This document shows positions 48,296 through 58,864 of a stretch of 64,000 nt of DNA, piece by piece (the stretch's first letter is position 1; each line of letters opens with the position of its first letter). Under the pieces are notes generated by a model. That model ran no database searches. It had not been told where the DNA came from and saw only the letters and a program-made list of their open reading frames with translations. Made by a program: the position numbers and the translations under genes. This DNA comes from Astrocystis sublimbata. Taxonomy: Eukaryota; Ascomycota; Sordariomycetes; Xylariales; Xylariaceae. Location of the stretch: assembly GCA_022453515.1 (NCBI GenBank), contig JAJNNY010000025.1:372001-436000 (forward strand). Reading direction: 5' to 3'.

Positions 48296-50676
48296 TCATG
48301 TCATCATAGTCCTCCTGCGCGTGCTCGTCGCTCGCGTCGCCGTTGCCGACGTCGTGTCTCCGCCCTCAACAGTCGATACGCTACTATCGCCATCGGTCGA
48401 AGAGAAAGAAGGGCCGTCTTCTACAAGTCCAATCTTGGTTGACCGTACGGCAGCCATCGAGGCTCGCTTCCGCGATCCGGCCGTGGGTTTGCCGGTGCTA
48501 TGGCTCGAAGTCTCCAGTTGCAGGTCCTCACGGGCCATGGACGACAGCCTTCTCGATCGGTGTTGGCGACCATTCTTTGTCGTCCTGCCGCTGCTCTTCT
48601 CCTCCGGCGCTGGCGCGGGCTCTGTCTCGTTTGAAAAAGCATCGGTGATGGGCGATGACTCGCTAAATTTGTACACGTCGGACTCGTCGCTGTCAAACAT
48701 CTGCGCGACCTCGGCTTCTCTCGCCGCTATCTTCTCCAGGCGACGATTGGATCCCTTTGCCGGGGGCTTCTCTGTAGCCGTGTCCGTTTCGCCCTCATCA
48801 TCCGTCGATACCGCAACCGACTCTTTCTTTTTCCTCTCAGTGGTAACAGTTGGCGGTAAATCTCCCATGGCAGAAGCGCGCGTGGTCTTCTGAACCAGCG
48901 GGCTGGCCATCATATTGATTTCGCGACGAACATCGTTCGAGCCCTTGTGGGATGAGGTCGCCGATTGCGCCCCTGATCTAGCTACGGAGGAGGGAACAGA
49001 CGAAATGTCATCCTTGTGACACTGGCTGGTTCGACGACCTTGTTTGCCTTCACCAGCCACCGCGTCGTAGACTTCCTTTGTGTTCGGCCTTCGCATCTTG
49101 TCCCGTAGATTCGGCTCGGCATAACTAACGGCAGCACGAGCACGACGGTTGCCTCGCGTCGTCTCACCCTTAGACGAGATATCGACCGGAGGTGGCGTTT
49201 CGTTCATCTGCTCTCTCAGTGCGTGGACCTCGGCGGGAGAGTCTGGGACAGCCAAGTTGGGCTCTGCTGAGAGGCTCTCGGGTTCAATATCCACGCTAGT
49301 CACCACCATCTCCGGTGAACTGGGAGGAGGAATCTCGACTACTTGCGGTCTCTCTTTCTTCGGCTCTCGTTGCCTCTTCGGATGATCCTTGCAATATTGG
49401 TCGTCTTTCGTGGCCGCTTTTGGTTTCCCTCCTTTTTCATCTGCTGGAGCTTTGCCTACCTTCTTCGGGGAAGCGAGATTCTCGTTTGAGCTTTTGGCCC
49501 CTAGTGGCTTTCTCTGCGATGTGCTTGAAGATTTGTCGCGAGGATCCCGTTTATGTATTCTGTGGAGAGGTTCTTTGATCGGCCTATTGATAGGTTTCGA
49601 TTGTTCGTTTGCGACTTTCTCAGCCTGGATTTTACAGATTGCAGCCGCAATTGGTGGTATTTTCGACATTGGCGCGTTTTCTTTCTCCTCTTCCCTGATC
49701 TTCCTCTTCAAGATGGATTTAGCAGCTTGGGTAGGCGAGTCAGGCTCGGTTTCTCTCGCAATCGAGATGGCTTCCTCGACACGCTCAATGCGTTCGTTCT
49801 TGGTGGGCTCGTCTTCGAGGACATTGCAAGTCCTGGGAGATGCTGCAGGCGAAACAGGAAGCAATACTGGTTTCTTACACGTGTCTTCTAGACTGTTGCT
49901 CCCTGACTCGGTGATGGCGGGCTTGAGCATCTTTGTTAGTGTAGGTAGGTCAAACTTGACGGGATCTTCATCGACATATCGCGATACTGGCGGGGGGCCG
50001 AGGTCGGGAGAGTCGGTGCTTTCTTCAGCTTCGGAGCACAGAGCCAAAATCTCGGCTTGGCTGGTATTGGTTAGCCCCAGCTCATATGACATTGCCACAA
50101 TGTATAACATACTTCAGCGTTTCACGAGGATATGTCTTGTTTTCCCAGAGGGGTGGCAGTCGGCCTTCCTGGAGCGCTGCTGCTTCCAAGTCTAGCATTG
50201 AACTCAGGGTCTCTCGCCTTCTCCAGTCGGAAGTTCGCGCGCGACCAACGCTGTCCCTTTCGATCCTCGGCTTTTTCACCGCCCTGGGAGAGTGATTCCT
50301 CGGCAGCGGTTCGTGGCCAAGACCGGCGAGCATGGCTCCCCATTCGACCAGTTGGGACTCCATCTTCTCCTTGATCTGTAGCGCATGTTCGGCTACTCTG
50401 TGAGCTTGGCTGCCTTTGAGCTCTGACTCTAGGCGGAGCACGTCGCTTCGGAGCTGGAGGTTCTCGGAGAGGAGGCGGGCGCATTCGTTCTCAAGACTGC
50501 GAATCTTGAGCGACTGGGTGGAATTGGTGCGGGCAATGTCTCGATTTTGACGTAGAAATCTTCGGCGTACTGCAGTCACGATTGTCTTTAGCATCAGCCA
50601 AACGCATTGAATAATGGGAGCGCATACAGGTCTCGAGGGTGTCTGATGACACGGGAGGTTCGTTAAGTCGTGCCAT
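48296..50676 (-). CDS. SGO1: Shugoshin, protector of centromeric cohesion
   Basis: Recruits PP2A to centromeres, shields cohesin and takes part in tension sensing. Exons (minus strand) 50676-50628, 50569-50113 and 50060-48296 give 2,271 nt and 756 residues. The N-terminus is MARLNEPPVSSDTLET. Across the first intron follow LRRRFLRQNRDIARTNSTQS and IRSLENECARLLSENLQLR, the shugoshin N-terminal coiled coil that binds PP2A (about residues 17-68). The second junction gives RETLNQAEILAL. The C-terminal shugoshin box, a basic stretch with key residues RRARAAVSYAEPNLRDKMRRP, lies at about 473-494. The middle is Lys/Glu/Pro-rich and disordered, with a KEN tripeptide at 295-297. The tail ends STRRRTMMT. 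Introns are 58 and 52 bp, with CTGAT and CTAAC branch points. The gene is divergent from DAD2. Confidence 0.94.
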
Positions 50677-51421
50677 GTTGTGATATATTCATTTGGTAGG
50701 TATTTATGGCGAGGTACACAAATCGCGTGCGATGCGGTATTTGGTAGCTTGGCCGAAGTCCAAGTATGTTGGTCGAATACGAGAGTTGAATTGTGTGTTG
50801 TACAGTGGTATATATGAATGCAGTCCTTTTTGCCCGAGTAGTGACAATGAAGAATACCGCGTCAGATGTGGCCAAGATGCGGTCAAGAAGTTTGCTGGTG
50901 TTCTTTGTTAGTCTACTAAGGCGAAAGTGATGTGCCCCCACCCATCGACCTAGGGTATGCTCAGCAAGGGTCGTTGGCCAGGCAACTGGCGCCTTTAGCT
51001 CCCAAAACCAGGGCTCCTTGTCCAGGGGAGGTTAAGTCAGTCGAGGTCATTGAAGGTCCCCACTAAAAGCGGCGTTTAGTTCCAAGGACGTGGGGCAATT
51101 TCAAAGGGATGCATCCCGTCATCTATGAGGTACATAGGTACGTACAGTCAGTACCAGGTACGAGAACAGCCTGCAGTCAGCCAGTTCAGCCGTCCAAATT
51201 TAATTATCGACAACCAACAAGATTGTCTCAATTTGCCCGCGTAGCGATATTCCCTTTCGAGGCCATCGCCATTCTTGCCATATCGCTTTTGCCTCTCACC
51301 CTTTCCGCTGCTACCAGGTACCTACCTAGGTACCTAATCACGGTCTCCACCGAGGGGCTCTGACACCTTACGTCGAACTCATGCTTGACCATTGATCTGT
51401 CTGAGTGAGCATTGACTTGTG
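50677..51421. promoter_or_regulatory. Shared divergent promoter region SGO1-DAD2
   Basis: A 745-bp spacer between the starts of two chromosome-segregation genes. It contains GGTACCTACCTAGGTACC at 51318-51335, about 90 bp before the DAD2 ATG, a copy of the dispersed palindromic motif. I found no exact MluI cell-cycle box (ACGCGT) by eye. Confidence 0.5.
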
Positions 51422-52020
51422 ATGGCATTCTCGACGAGGACATTATCGGGCCATATGCGCCAGGGGTCTACTAATAGCAATCCCAACGCCCAGTCTACAG
51501 GACAGTCGGCAGCGCTCTTGGCCCGTGTAAACGAAAAGAAAGCCGAGTTAGAGAACCTGAAAGAACTCCGAGATCTGAGTGCCGCCGTCGCAGATCAGAT
51601 GGAAGCTCTGCAGTCAAAACTGGCGACCTTGTCAGATGGGACGGAAGGTGTGTGAAAACCTTGTCGATAACACGACCTGCAGTCGTAGAATCTTGAAACT
51701 GATGCGTACACGCGCGAGTCTAGCTATTGCGACAGTAGTGGGGAACTGGCACAATGTCTTGCAAGCCATTAACATGGCATCAGGTACGATGATGGCAACT
51801 GCCAATACACGTAAGAATCTTGTACTGACATTTTGAAGCGAAAATCCCTAGTCCGAAGGTGGCGGATAACAGTCAAAGCACTCCTGAAGAACCCCCCGCA
51901 GTGCCACTCCCACAGACTCTGGTACGCATACCAACAGAGCATGCGCCGGCACTTCAGGCACAGGCGGACCTCGCAATGGAGAACGAAAAAGAGCAGAGTA
52001 CGCCTGCCACAATGTCGTGA
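51422..52020 (+). CDS. DAD2: DASH complex subunit Dad2
   Basis: A subunit of the fungal Dam1/DASH complex, which forms rings on microtubule plus ends and couples kinetochores to depolymerising microtubules. Exons 51422-51647, 51724-51783 and 51839-52020 give 468 nt and 155 residues. The conserved helical core runs from about residue 30 to 96: ALLARVNEKKAELENLKELR, DLSAAVADQMEALQSKLATL and SDGTEAIATVVGNWHNVLQA, then INMAS. The first intron falls at DGTE-A and the second after NMAS. Branch points CTGAT and CTGAC precede both acceptors. The C-terminal tail has PLPQTLVRIPTEHAP, a motif I associate with filamentous-fungal Dad2, then a polar end. An in-frame stop right after the first donor would otherwise truncate the protein at 77 codons. 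The gene shares its 5' region with shugoshin. Confidence 0.94.
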
Positions 52021-53510
52021 GCTGAAGGCATCAGGTTACCATCATTGACGTCGCTTGATCATACCCAGACGACCCATAACACCACAAGTTTTCGATAGGA
52101 AGCAAGAATGACATTCAATGTTATGAGACCTTTTCCAGCCTTGAACCACTCATATGCCACTGCCAGCCTTTTGGAACACGTATATCAGCTGGATGGTTCA
52201 CCAGGAGACGAGACCCATCCCAGCGTCGAGTAGCCTCATGTCGGTACACACTTCATGTTCCGATAGCAGCGGCCATGCTTCGCCGTTACTCATCCATTAT
52301 TTAATTAGGGATTTGGCAATTGTCAATCGGTACTTTGCCATGATGGTGGCTGGTTCATTGGCCCATTCCTTGCGATTAGCCAAGCATGCCCCTCTACAAG
52401 TTCTGTCACAGCTTGAGCACATCCAACGAAATCATTGCTGCCTTCTTCTCCTGGTGTGCCGATGAAGACATCATCCTTCCGGCCTTCGCAGTAACGATAA
52501 ATAGTCGAAAAGGGAAACATATGGCTCTTCCATATAAGCACATCGCGGCGTACGAGAGAGTGGTGCTCCCATCGTTGACCGCCATTCCATCCCAAGGCGT
52601 CCAAGATCCATAGTATCTGAAGTAGAGGAGCCTGTCCCGAATTGGTCAGATTGGGAACACTTAGCAAATGTGATGACATCCGAAAGGTGAACATATAGGT
52701 GTCCTTTTTGCTTGCGAGGACTACGCATGACCACAAGCTCGAGGCTACTCCCGGGTGGTGAATATTGAAAACGTTCGCAGCTTGGTCATTCATTGAAGCT
52801 GGACTGGTAGTAAATGATCTAAGATTTGTCTTATCTAGTCCTATTCTCTACAATCTCCAGACAAGGTGCATGGCCATATTGTGAGCAGCTATCCAGCGAG
52901 AGAACGTCTCTGCGCTACTCAAAGCGATGTGCTTGTAAATGACCGTACTAACCTGGTTCCTTCATGTTTTGCAGCAAAGCACACAAATGGCGGGTGTTCT
53001 GCTTTTCAGGTCAGGCTCGAGGATCTGCAACATGAGCTCCTTTGGTAGCTGCGATGTCAAATCCAGACCGTGACGTGCCTGGTAGGCACAGTGAAAGTGC
53101 CGAACACTGTCGGGCAGGAATGGAGGTTACGAGGGGCCGAGGTTCTGGACGTACCCTAGGGAGGGAGTAGTGTGAAAATTCAATACAACTTGCAAGTGCC
53201 CTTTCAAACATGGATATCATCATCTATATCAATCTACTACAACCTTATAACATATACCAATGTCCTGTTTATTATAAACTTCCTACCTGGATATATAGAA
53301 CTTATTTAAAAGCAGTTATCGGTTATATAATAGTTATTACGGGATTGAGCAGGATATTGATCTAAGGCATCCATGGATGTGTAAGTGTACCTAGTCTGGG
53401 TAGACATTCCAGCATCTATTGGGCGGCTCTCTGTAGGTAAGGCGGGGTATCGGTCGCGTCTAAGTCAGGCAGGCGGCACCGCTCACGCGCCGTTGGTTTC
53501 ATACAGGGAA

Positions 53511-53528
53511 GTACCTACATGTAGGTAC
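53511..53528. repeat. 18-bp perfect palindrome GTACCTACA/TGTAGGTAC
   Basis: Perfectly self-complementary. It is followed at once by GGTACCTAGGTACATACATG, so the whole segment is palindrome-rich. Confidence 0.88.
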
Positions 53529-53650
53529 CTAGGTACATACATGTATCTCCTGCCGCAATACCCCTCACTTCAGGTACTTCCAGCCAGACATTTACTCGCT
53601 GTTAGCGTCATGCCCAGGTGCAGGCCTTACATGTATGAGTACGAGTATGC

Positions 53651-53677
53651 AAGTCGGAAGTCGGAAGTCGGAAGTCG
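53651..53677. repeat. (AAGTCGG)n heptamer repeat
   Basis: Three perfect AAGTCGG units followed by AAGTCG. Confidence 0.88.
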
Positions 53678-54143
53678 CAACTGGGGGAACCTTGGTACTG
53701 CTGCAGTGTATGGAAGGTAAGTTGATGTCGAGGTGGGACAGCCAGGACGGAAAGCTGGAAAGTAAACAAAACAAACACCAGAGCAGCATAAGCTCCGGCA
53801 TTCCCACTCCTCCAACCATCATCAGTCCATGCATCAATCAAAACAGCATCTTGCGTTTCTCGTGCATCAGCAGCTTAATCAATCGCCTTTCGTCAATTGA
53901 TACGTGCAGCCAGTGGCCACCAACTACCGGTACCTATCGCTTGTCAACCCCGGTTAGCAGTTGTTGAAGCCCCATGCTGCGGCACATATCGACAAGGGGT
54001 CCGTCCAATCTTCAAGACAGCTTCTACGAGGAGCTCTACGAGTACACCTCCTAATTAACCTTCCATCGGACCCTTGCTTGCTTGTCTTGGTCCGGCTAGG
54101 TAATCCATCTATTACACTAGACCGTTTGTACCACTCTGAAATA

Positions 54144-56326
54144 ATGTCTCGGAAAGCCCACAAGTTTGAGATCCTCTGCGACTCAGGCTCGGCAGTGGGA
54201 GGAGACCTACCCCTAGGAGATCGTCGACGCTCCGTCTCGCCCCAGTCCCAAGCTTTTCGTCAAATTTCCATATCCCAATCCCAGAATCGTCAACGTGTGA
54301 AAGACTGCGTAGACACCAATGGCCAAGGCATCCACGAGCTGAGACGAGTCTCCTGCAACACATCCTCTGGTGCCACCCAGAAGCATGAGAAACGCATTGG
54401 TGGCCGGCTGACCAGACCGTCCATCACCCCCAGCACTTTTGAGGTGCTCAACCCTGTTGCAGAGTCCGAGCCGCAGACTGCAGCGGCTGATCCCAAGCTC
54501 TCGGCCGACGCACAGCAAATCCTGCAGCTTCCAGGTACACGGGCCCAAGACTGTCGGTCCGACATGCAGTCTCTCTCGATCGGGGTAATTGCTAACCGTA
54601 TTCCTCGTTTATAGTTGACCGATACTCAAGTCATTCTCTATCAGTAGCCGCCCTCGATATCCCACCACTCGAAGAGCAGCTTGCAAAGCATCGCAACGGC
54701 TTGTTTGAGTGGATCCTGGCCGTCAGCCCCCCGAATGACAAGAAGTTGCAGCAGGAAAACAGGCCAATTGTGCATGATTCCCATGCAGAGATCCGCAAAG
54801 TCTACTTCGGCTGCAACCTTCTACCAGAGCCCTCATCCGGGAAAAACGGGGCTCCAAAATCTGCGAGTCAGGCGAGCAGGTACTCGCTCCTCGTCACGGA
54901 ACTCAAAGCGACTCAAGACGTCCTGAGTATTTTCGATGACCACATCCACGAGCCAGCCATGGCCCCTCTTCAGGAGAATTTGAGTCGCAGCACGCCGCTA
55001 CACAGCCCAGATAACGCTTCGCTACGCAGTCGGAATCAGGATAGACCCGGTTCTACAGCCGGCGTCAGAGGCGATGATTCCCCGCCGCAGTCGATTATGG
55101 GTTCTTCATACGAAGACGACATTACGAGAATTGAAGATTCTTTTGAAGCACTAGATATGCTAGAAGACCAGCTCGAAGCATTCGACAAAGATGCCCGCTT
55201 CAACGAGTTCATTGCTACGGAGAAGCTTCACCCACCCAAGGAGCGTCTGGTTAGACATGAGCTTTCGACACCAAACCTGTCGGTCAGGTTTGCAACGCCC
55301 CAGCCAGAGCGTCATGTTACCAGGCCGGGCTCAACATCGCTTCGCGTGAAAGCAGCCTCGGAGCCGCGAAAAAGTACACTGCGAAAGATGACCTCGATGA
55401 CCTTGGACTCCCCCAAATTGAGGGTAGAGGAGAAAGATCTGATTCAATTGTCGCCTCATCGTGGGAGTACGCTTGCCAGGTCATCCTCGCAGAGATTACC
55501 CAGCAAGCCGACCAAGAAGCTTACGATTCCAAGCTTTGAGCTTCCAGGCGAAGCTGTAGCTCGTCAGCTGAGAGAAAAGAAGGAGGCCCGCGAGGCTAGT
55601 CTAGCTGCGCAGCGTGCAACTCAGCCAACCGCTTCAAGCCTGCGCCGTGCCAAATCGGCGAAACTGCCAACACGACCTGCATTCGAGTTGCCGGGAGAAG
55701 CAATCTCGCGTCGTAAGCGAGAAGATCATCAGGCTCAACTGAGGGCTCAAGAGGAAGAAGAGCGAAAAAGACGAACGTTCAGAGCTCGCCCTGCACCCTC
55801 CCATTCCCATGCCCACGGTACGCCGGCCACTGTGCCCCGTGACACTGTCGCCAGTCGGGCCCGGCAGAATGCAGCAGCATGGGCAGAAAACTCAGCTCGA
55901 TCATCTACTCCCAACCGGCGTCCACTCTCAATGGCGAGTTCTCACGCCCATCCACGGTCGGTCCTTTCCAGCACGTCCAACCAGGTGCAGCCACGTGGTC
56001 GGATATCCAAAGTGGATAGATTGTCCGCAGATTACAATCCCGCCCGGGAAACATCCACGTCTACGAGTAGTATGAGCGGGAAACGTAGCTCAGTGTCGTT
56101 CGAAGATGTCCAGATGCAGAGGATTCGCGGTCATGATCTATACCAACGAGAGAACTCATGGGCAGATACCCGGCTGAAAGAGAAATACGAACGCGAGGCC
56201 ATGGCCAAGATGGCACGTGAAGAGGCTGCGGAGAGATCGAGACAGCAAAGTCGCGAGTGGGCTGCCAAACAGGCAAGGAAGCGAATGACGGTGGGCTCCA
56301 TGCGAGACGTTATTGGCGTGAATTGA
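54144..56326 (+). CDS. Coiled-coil protein with paired TPX2-like motifs
   Basis: I do not recognise a named family. Exons 54144-54534 and 54615-56326 (80-bp intron) give 2,103 nt and 700 residues. The junction reads ILQLPVDRYSSHSLSVAALD in frame, and the start MSRKAHKFEILCD is the first ATG after an open but ATG-free leader. A conserved-looking block LEEQLAKHRNGLFEWILAVS is followed by PPNDKKLQQENRPIVHDSHA and EIRKVYFGC. An acidic helical segment lies at about 297-330 (EDSFEALDMLEDQLEAFDKD). The motif FELPGEA occurs twice, at 438-444 and 487-493. Each copy is followed by a basic/acidic helix; the second leads into EEEERKRRTFRARPAP. This arrangement recalls the TPX2 C-terminal family of spindle proteins (inference). 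The last 50 residues are a charged helix ending KRMTVGSMRDVIGVN. Low-complexity Ser/Arg linkers suggest phosphorylation. It lies next to DAD2 and SGO1, consistent with a mitotic role. Confidence 0.85.
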
Positions 56327-56865
56327 TTGTTCTGCCTGTCTACCTGCAGGCGGCGTGACCTTTCTTTTTCTTGAAGGTGGCCTCCTTTCTGGTAATTCCT
56401 TTTTTAACTTGCATTTGTGCGTGCTCTCCACTGGAGCCTGTCTCATTTGTGTCTGGTATACGGTAAAAAGCATTGCGGGTTTAGACATGGTTAGAACATG
56501 GCGTTAGTCGGCGACTTTTCATATCCGACATTGAAGGCGTCAGTCATTCATTCAGGTTAGGCGAGACTGGGAAATTTGGGAGTTGGCACGGACGCAATAT
56601 GGCAAAGTTTCTGTTTTCTCTCGTCTGTAAAGACCTGTATTATAAGTAACTCCAGGCACTTCTGTCTGTTCAATGACCAATTGATAGTATTTTTCATTGT
56701 GAGGTTCTACAGCATGATGTGTATTTTAATCGAGATGGTCCAGATCTGGACATAGTTGTGCAGTGTAAAAATTAATGAACAGTTTGAACATCCCGTTGAA
56801 TTATGTTATAAACTAGTATCATGAAACCGATAGACTACTCTAAAATGGGTCTAGATAATCAGGTA

Positions 56866-56889
56866 TTTATTATCTACGTAGATAATAAA
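56866..56889. repeat. 24-bp perfect palindrome
   Basis: Arm TTTATTATCTAC followed directly by its exact complement GTAGATAATAAA, inside an AT-rich stretch about 540 bp after the stop of the TPX2-like gene. Confidence 0.92.
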
Positions 56890-58840
56890 CAGTATGTCCG
56901 CTCTCAAGGAAAGCAGTGTTAGAAGCAGTTCAACATGAAAATATCTATACTGCCACTTGCACTAGTGATAGGCAGTCTCAGGTAACTGGTTCTTGACCCA
57001 TGCTGATCTGATCTGTATGTAAGGGCCTTCGAGGGGTTGCACAGCAGAGTCACATGTTGCCGTCGCTACTCGGTCCGCTGCATAGGTCGACGCCACATAT
57101 GTATCAGACCTTAAGTGGCATGCCCAAGCTAATGTACCCCTTGATGCACCCTTCGGCACTTACAGAATTGCGTACCATCTGAGGTACGTACAACATCGGA
57201 GATATGCGGAGTACGGGGTGAACTACCGGCCTACGTAGGTACGTTGATAAGGTATGGAGCATACACCAGCCTGCGGTGTCGACGTCAATATTTACATCAG
57301 GTCACGCTAGCTGGTAGACAGAAAAAGAAATTTTGATATGCTTCATTCATATTTCCCTGTTCGGGTGCGAATCGCGGGATGCGAGCGACGTGGTATGGTA
57401 TAGCATGATATCAATACAAAATATACAGTGACATCACGACTAAGATTGGCGAGCGAAGATCGATCTTGCGTAGCCCGTGCCAAGAAAGAAAGCAGATCTG
57501 CATACCTACCTTGGATGCTTGGTATTATGCGGGAGCTACACAAAGCTGGGGATTCTTGAGGTTACCGAGAGCTACCCACATTGCCTACTTACCTTGCCAA
57601 GGCATGCAAGGCTGTCTAGCTACGTTGAGTATGTATGCGTAAGTCATTGTCGATCTGTTGATACTAGTACGATAGCCTCTGACAGGACAATCGATCAATA
57701 TGCAGCTAGATCAGAGTGCAGACATCGATCCATGTTTCTACCTTACGTGTATGTGTAAGTAAGTAGCTACCTAGCTGGTATCAGGTGGAATTTGGTGGCA
57801 TCGGAACGCTGATCTTTGTTTTCTCACTGGCTAGCAACGGGTCTTTTCGTTGCTCTGCTCCGAGCCCGAGTTGTTTGACGAGGTACAGTATGTAAGAATT
57901 GGGCGTCGACGGTATATGTAACGAGTTGCGCCGCCCCCCGCTCACATCTCACTATTGGGACCTAGCCTTAGTATGTATTTGTAGCGTGAAAAGACAATTG
58001 ATCGCTAATTAAGTTCTGATCCTGAGAACTTTCTCTGGGATTTGGCGTTGCTGATTTACGTCAACGCCATGGAGATCAGCCACACGTCGCGGCAGTTAGT
58101 GTTTCAGCGTGAGTACTTGGACAGAGAAAGTACCCGGTCCTGCGAGTAGTTTGATGTGTATATTTTCATAGCTGGTGTGTCGATGTTAGCTAGCATTATG
58201 GAACCTCGAAAGTTTCTGGGCTCGTTTGATTTCATTAGAGCTCTCATGGGTTCGAGTTTGGGTAGGCCGGGCTGGGAACTTGGTGCTCCAGTGCCAGCTG
58301 TCACACTTGGGAAAGTTTGGTACAAATGGTAATGAGACCCAAGTTGCAGGGCAGGTTATCTAGGTGGTTGTCTGTTACGGTAGTTCGAATTGCCCGGTCG
58401 TACCAAGACGAGTGCTTTATGAGGAAATGGGTACATAGTCCGATGGTTACTTACTCTTGGGACGAATGCTCAGTCATGTCGGAAGGCGGTGTCAGCAGGT
58501 GGGATTGATGTGTTGTCCAACTTAATGCTCTATTGCAACCATTGAGCATTATGTAGCATACACAGGACTGGCGTGGCAGACGTGGTTGTCCAAACTGACC
58601 CGAGCTGATCTACTTATACGACGTATCTGCATACAACGACTATGTATGTTCATGCATTGTTCTATACGTCGCATTTCGCGAAAATGAAACCTGCCGTTGG
58701 GTGTTCCCTGGGGGCCTCCAACGAGATGTGATATCCAATTGAAACAGTGTATATGCGGTCATCACAGCGCGTATTACCTAGGCAGGAAGTGTAAGCGACT
58801 CACACGTTTCGTGATAGCACCGTTTGGAACGACCCCAAGT

Positions 58841-58864
58841 CACACACACACACACACACACACA
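58841..58864. repeat. (CA)12 microsatellite
   Basis: Uninterrupted CA dinucleotide repeat. Confidence 0.95.

Larger units (their letters stand above)
52021..54143. other. Intergenic region with possible gene relic
   Basis: A 2.1-kb spacer. On the minus strand at about 53014-53049 a frame reads LPKELMLQILEP, like the start of an F-box, but it is open for only about 55 codons and has no convincing continuation. A strongly AT-rich patch lies at 53220-53350. The palindrome GTACCTACATGTAGGTAC is at 53511-53528, and a heptamer repeat at 53651-53677. The last few hundred bases should hold the promoter of the next gene. Confidence 0.45.

Noticed and set aside
48237..50195. Plus-strand frames of 218 and 268 codons opposite shugoshin
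   Set aside because: They are antisense shadows of a long exon that clearly encodes shugoshin on the minus strand.
52323..52793. 156-codon minus-strand ATG frame downstream of DAD2
   Set aside because: No recognised motif and no exon continuation; mentioned only because the neighbourhood may hold a relic.
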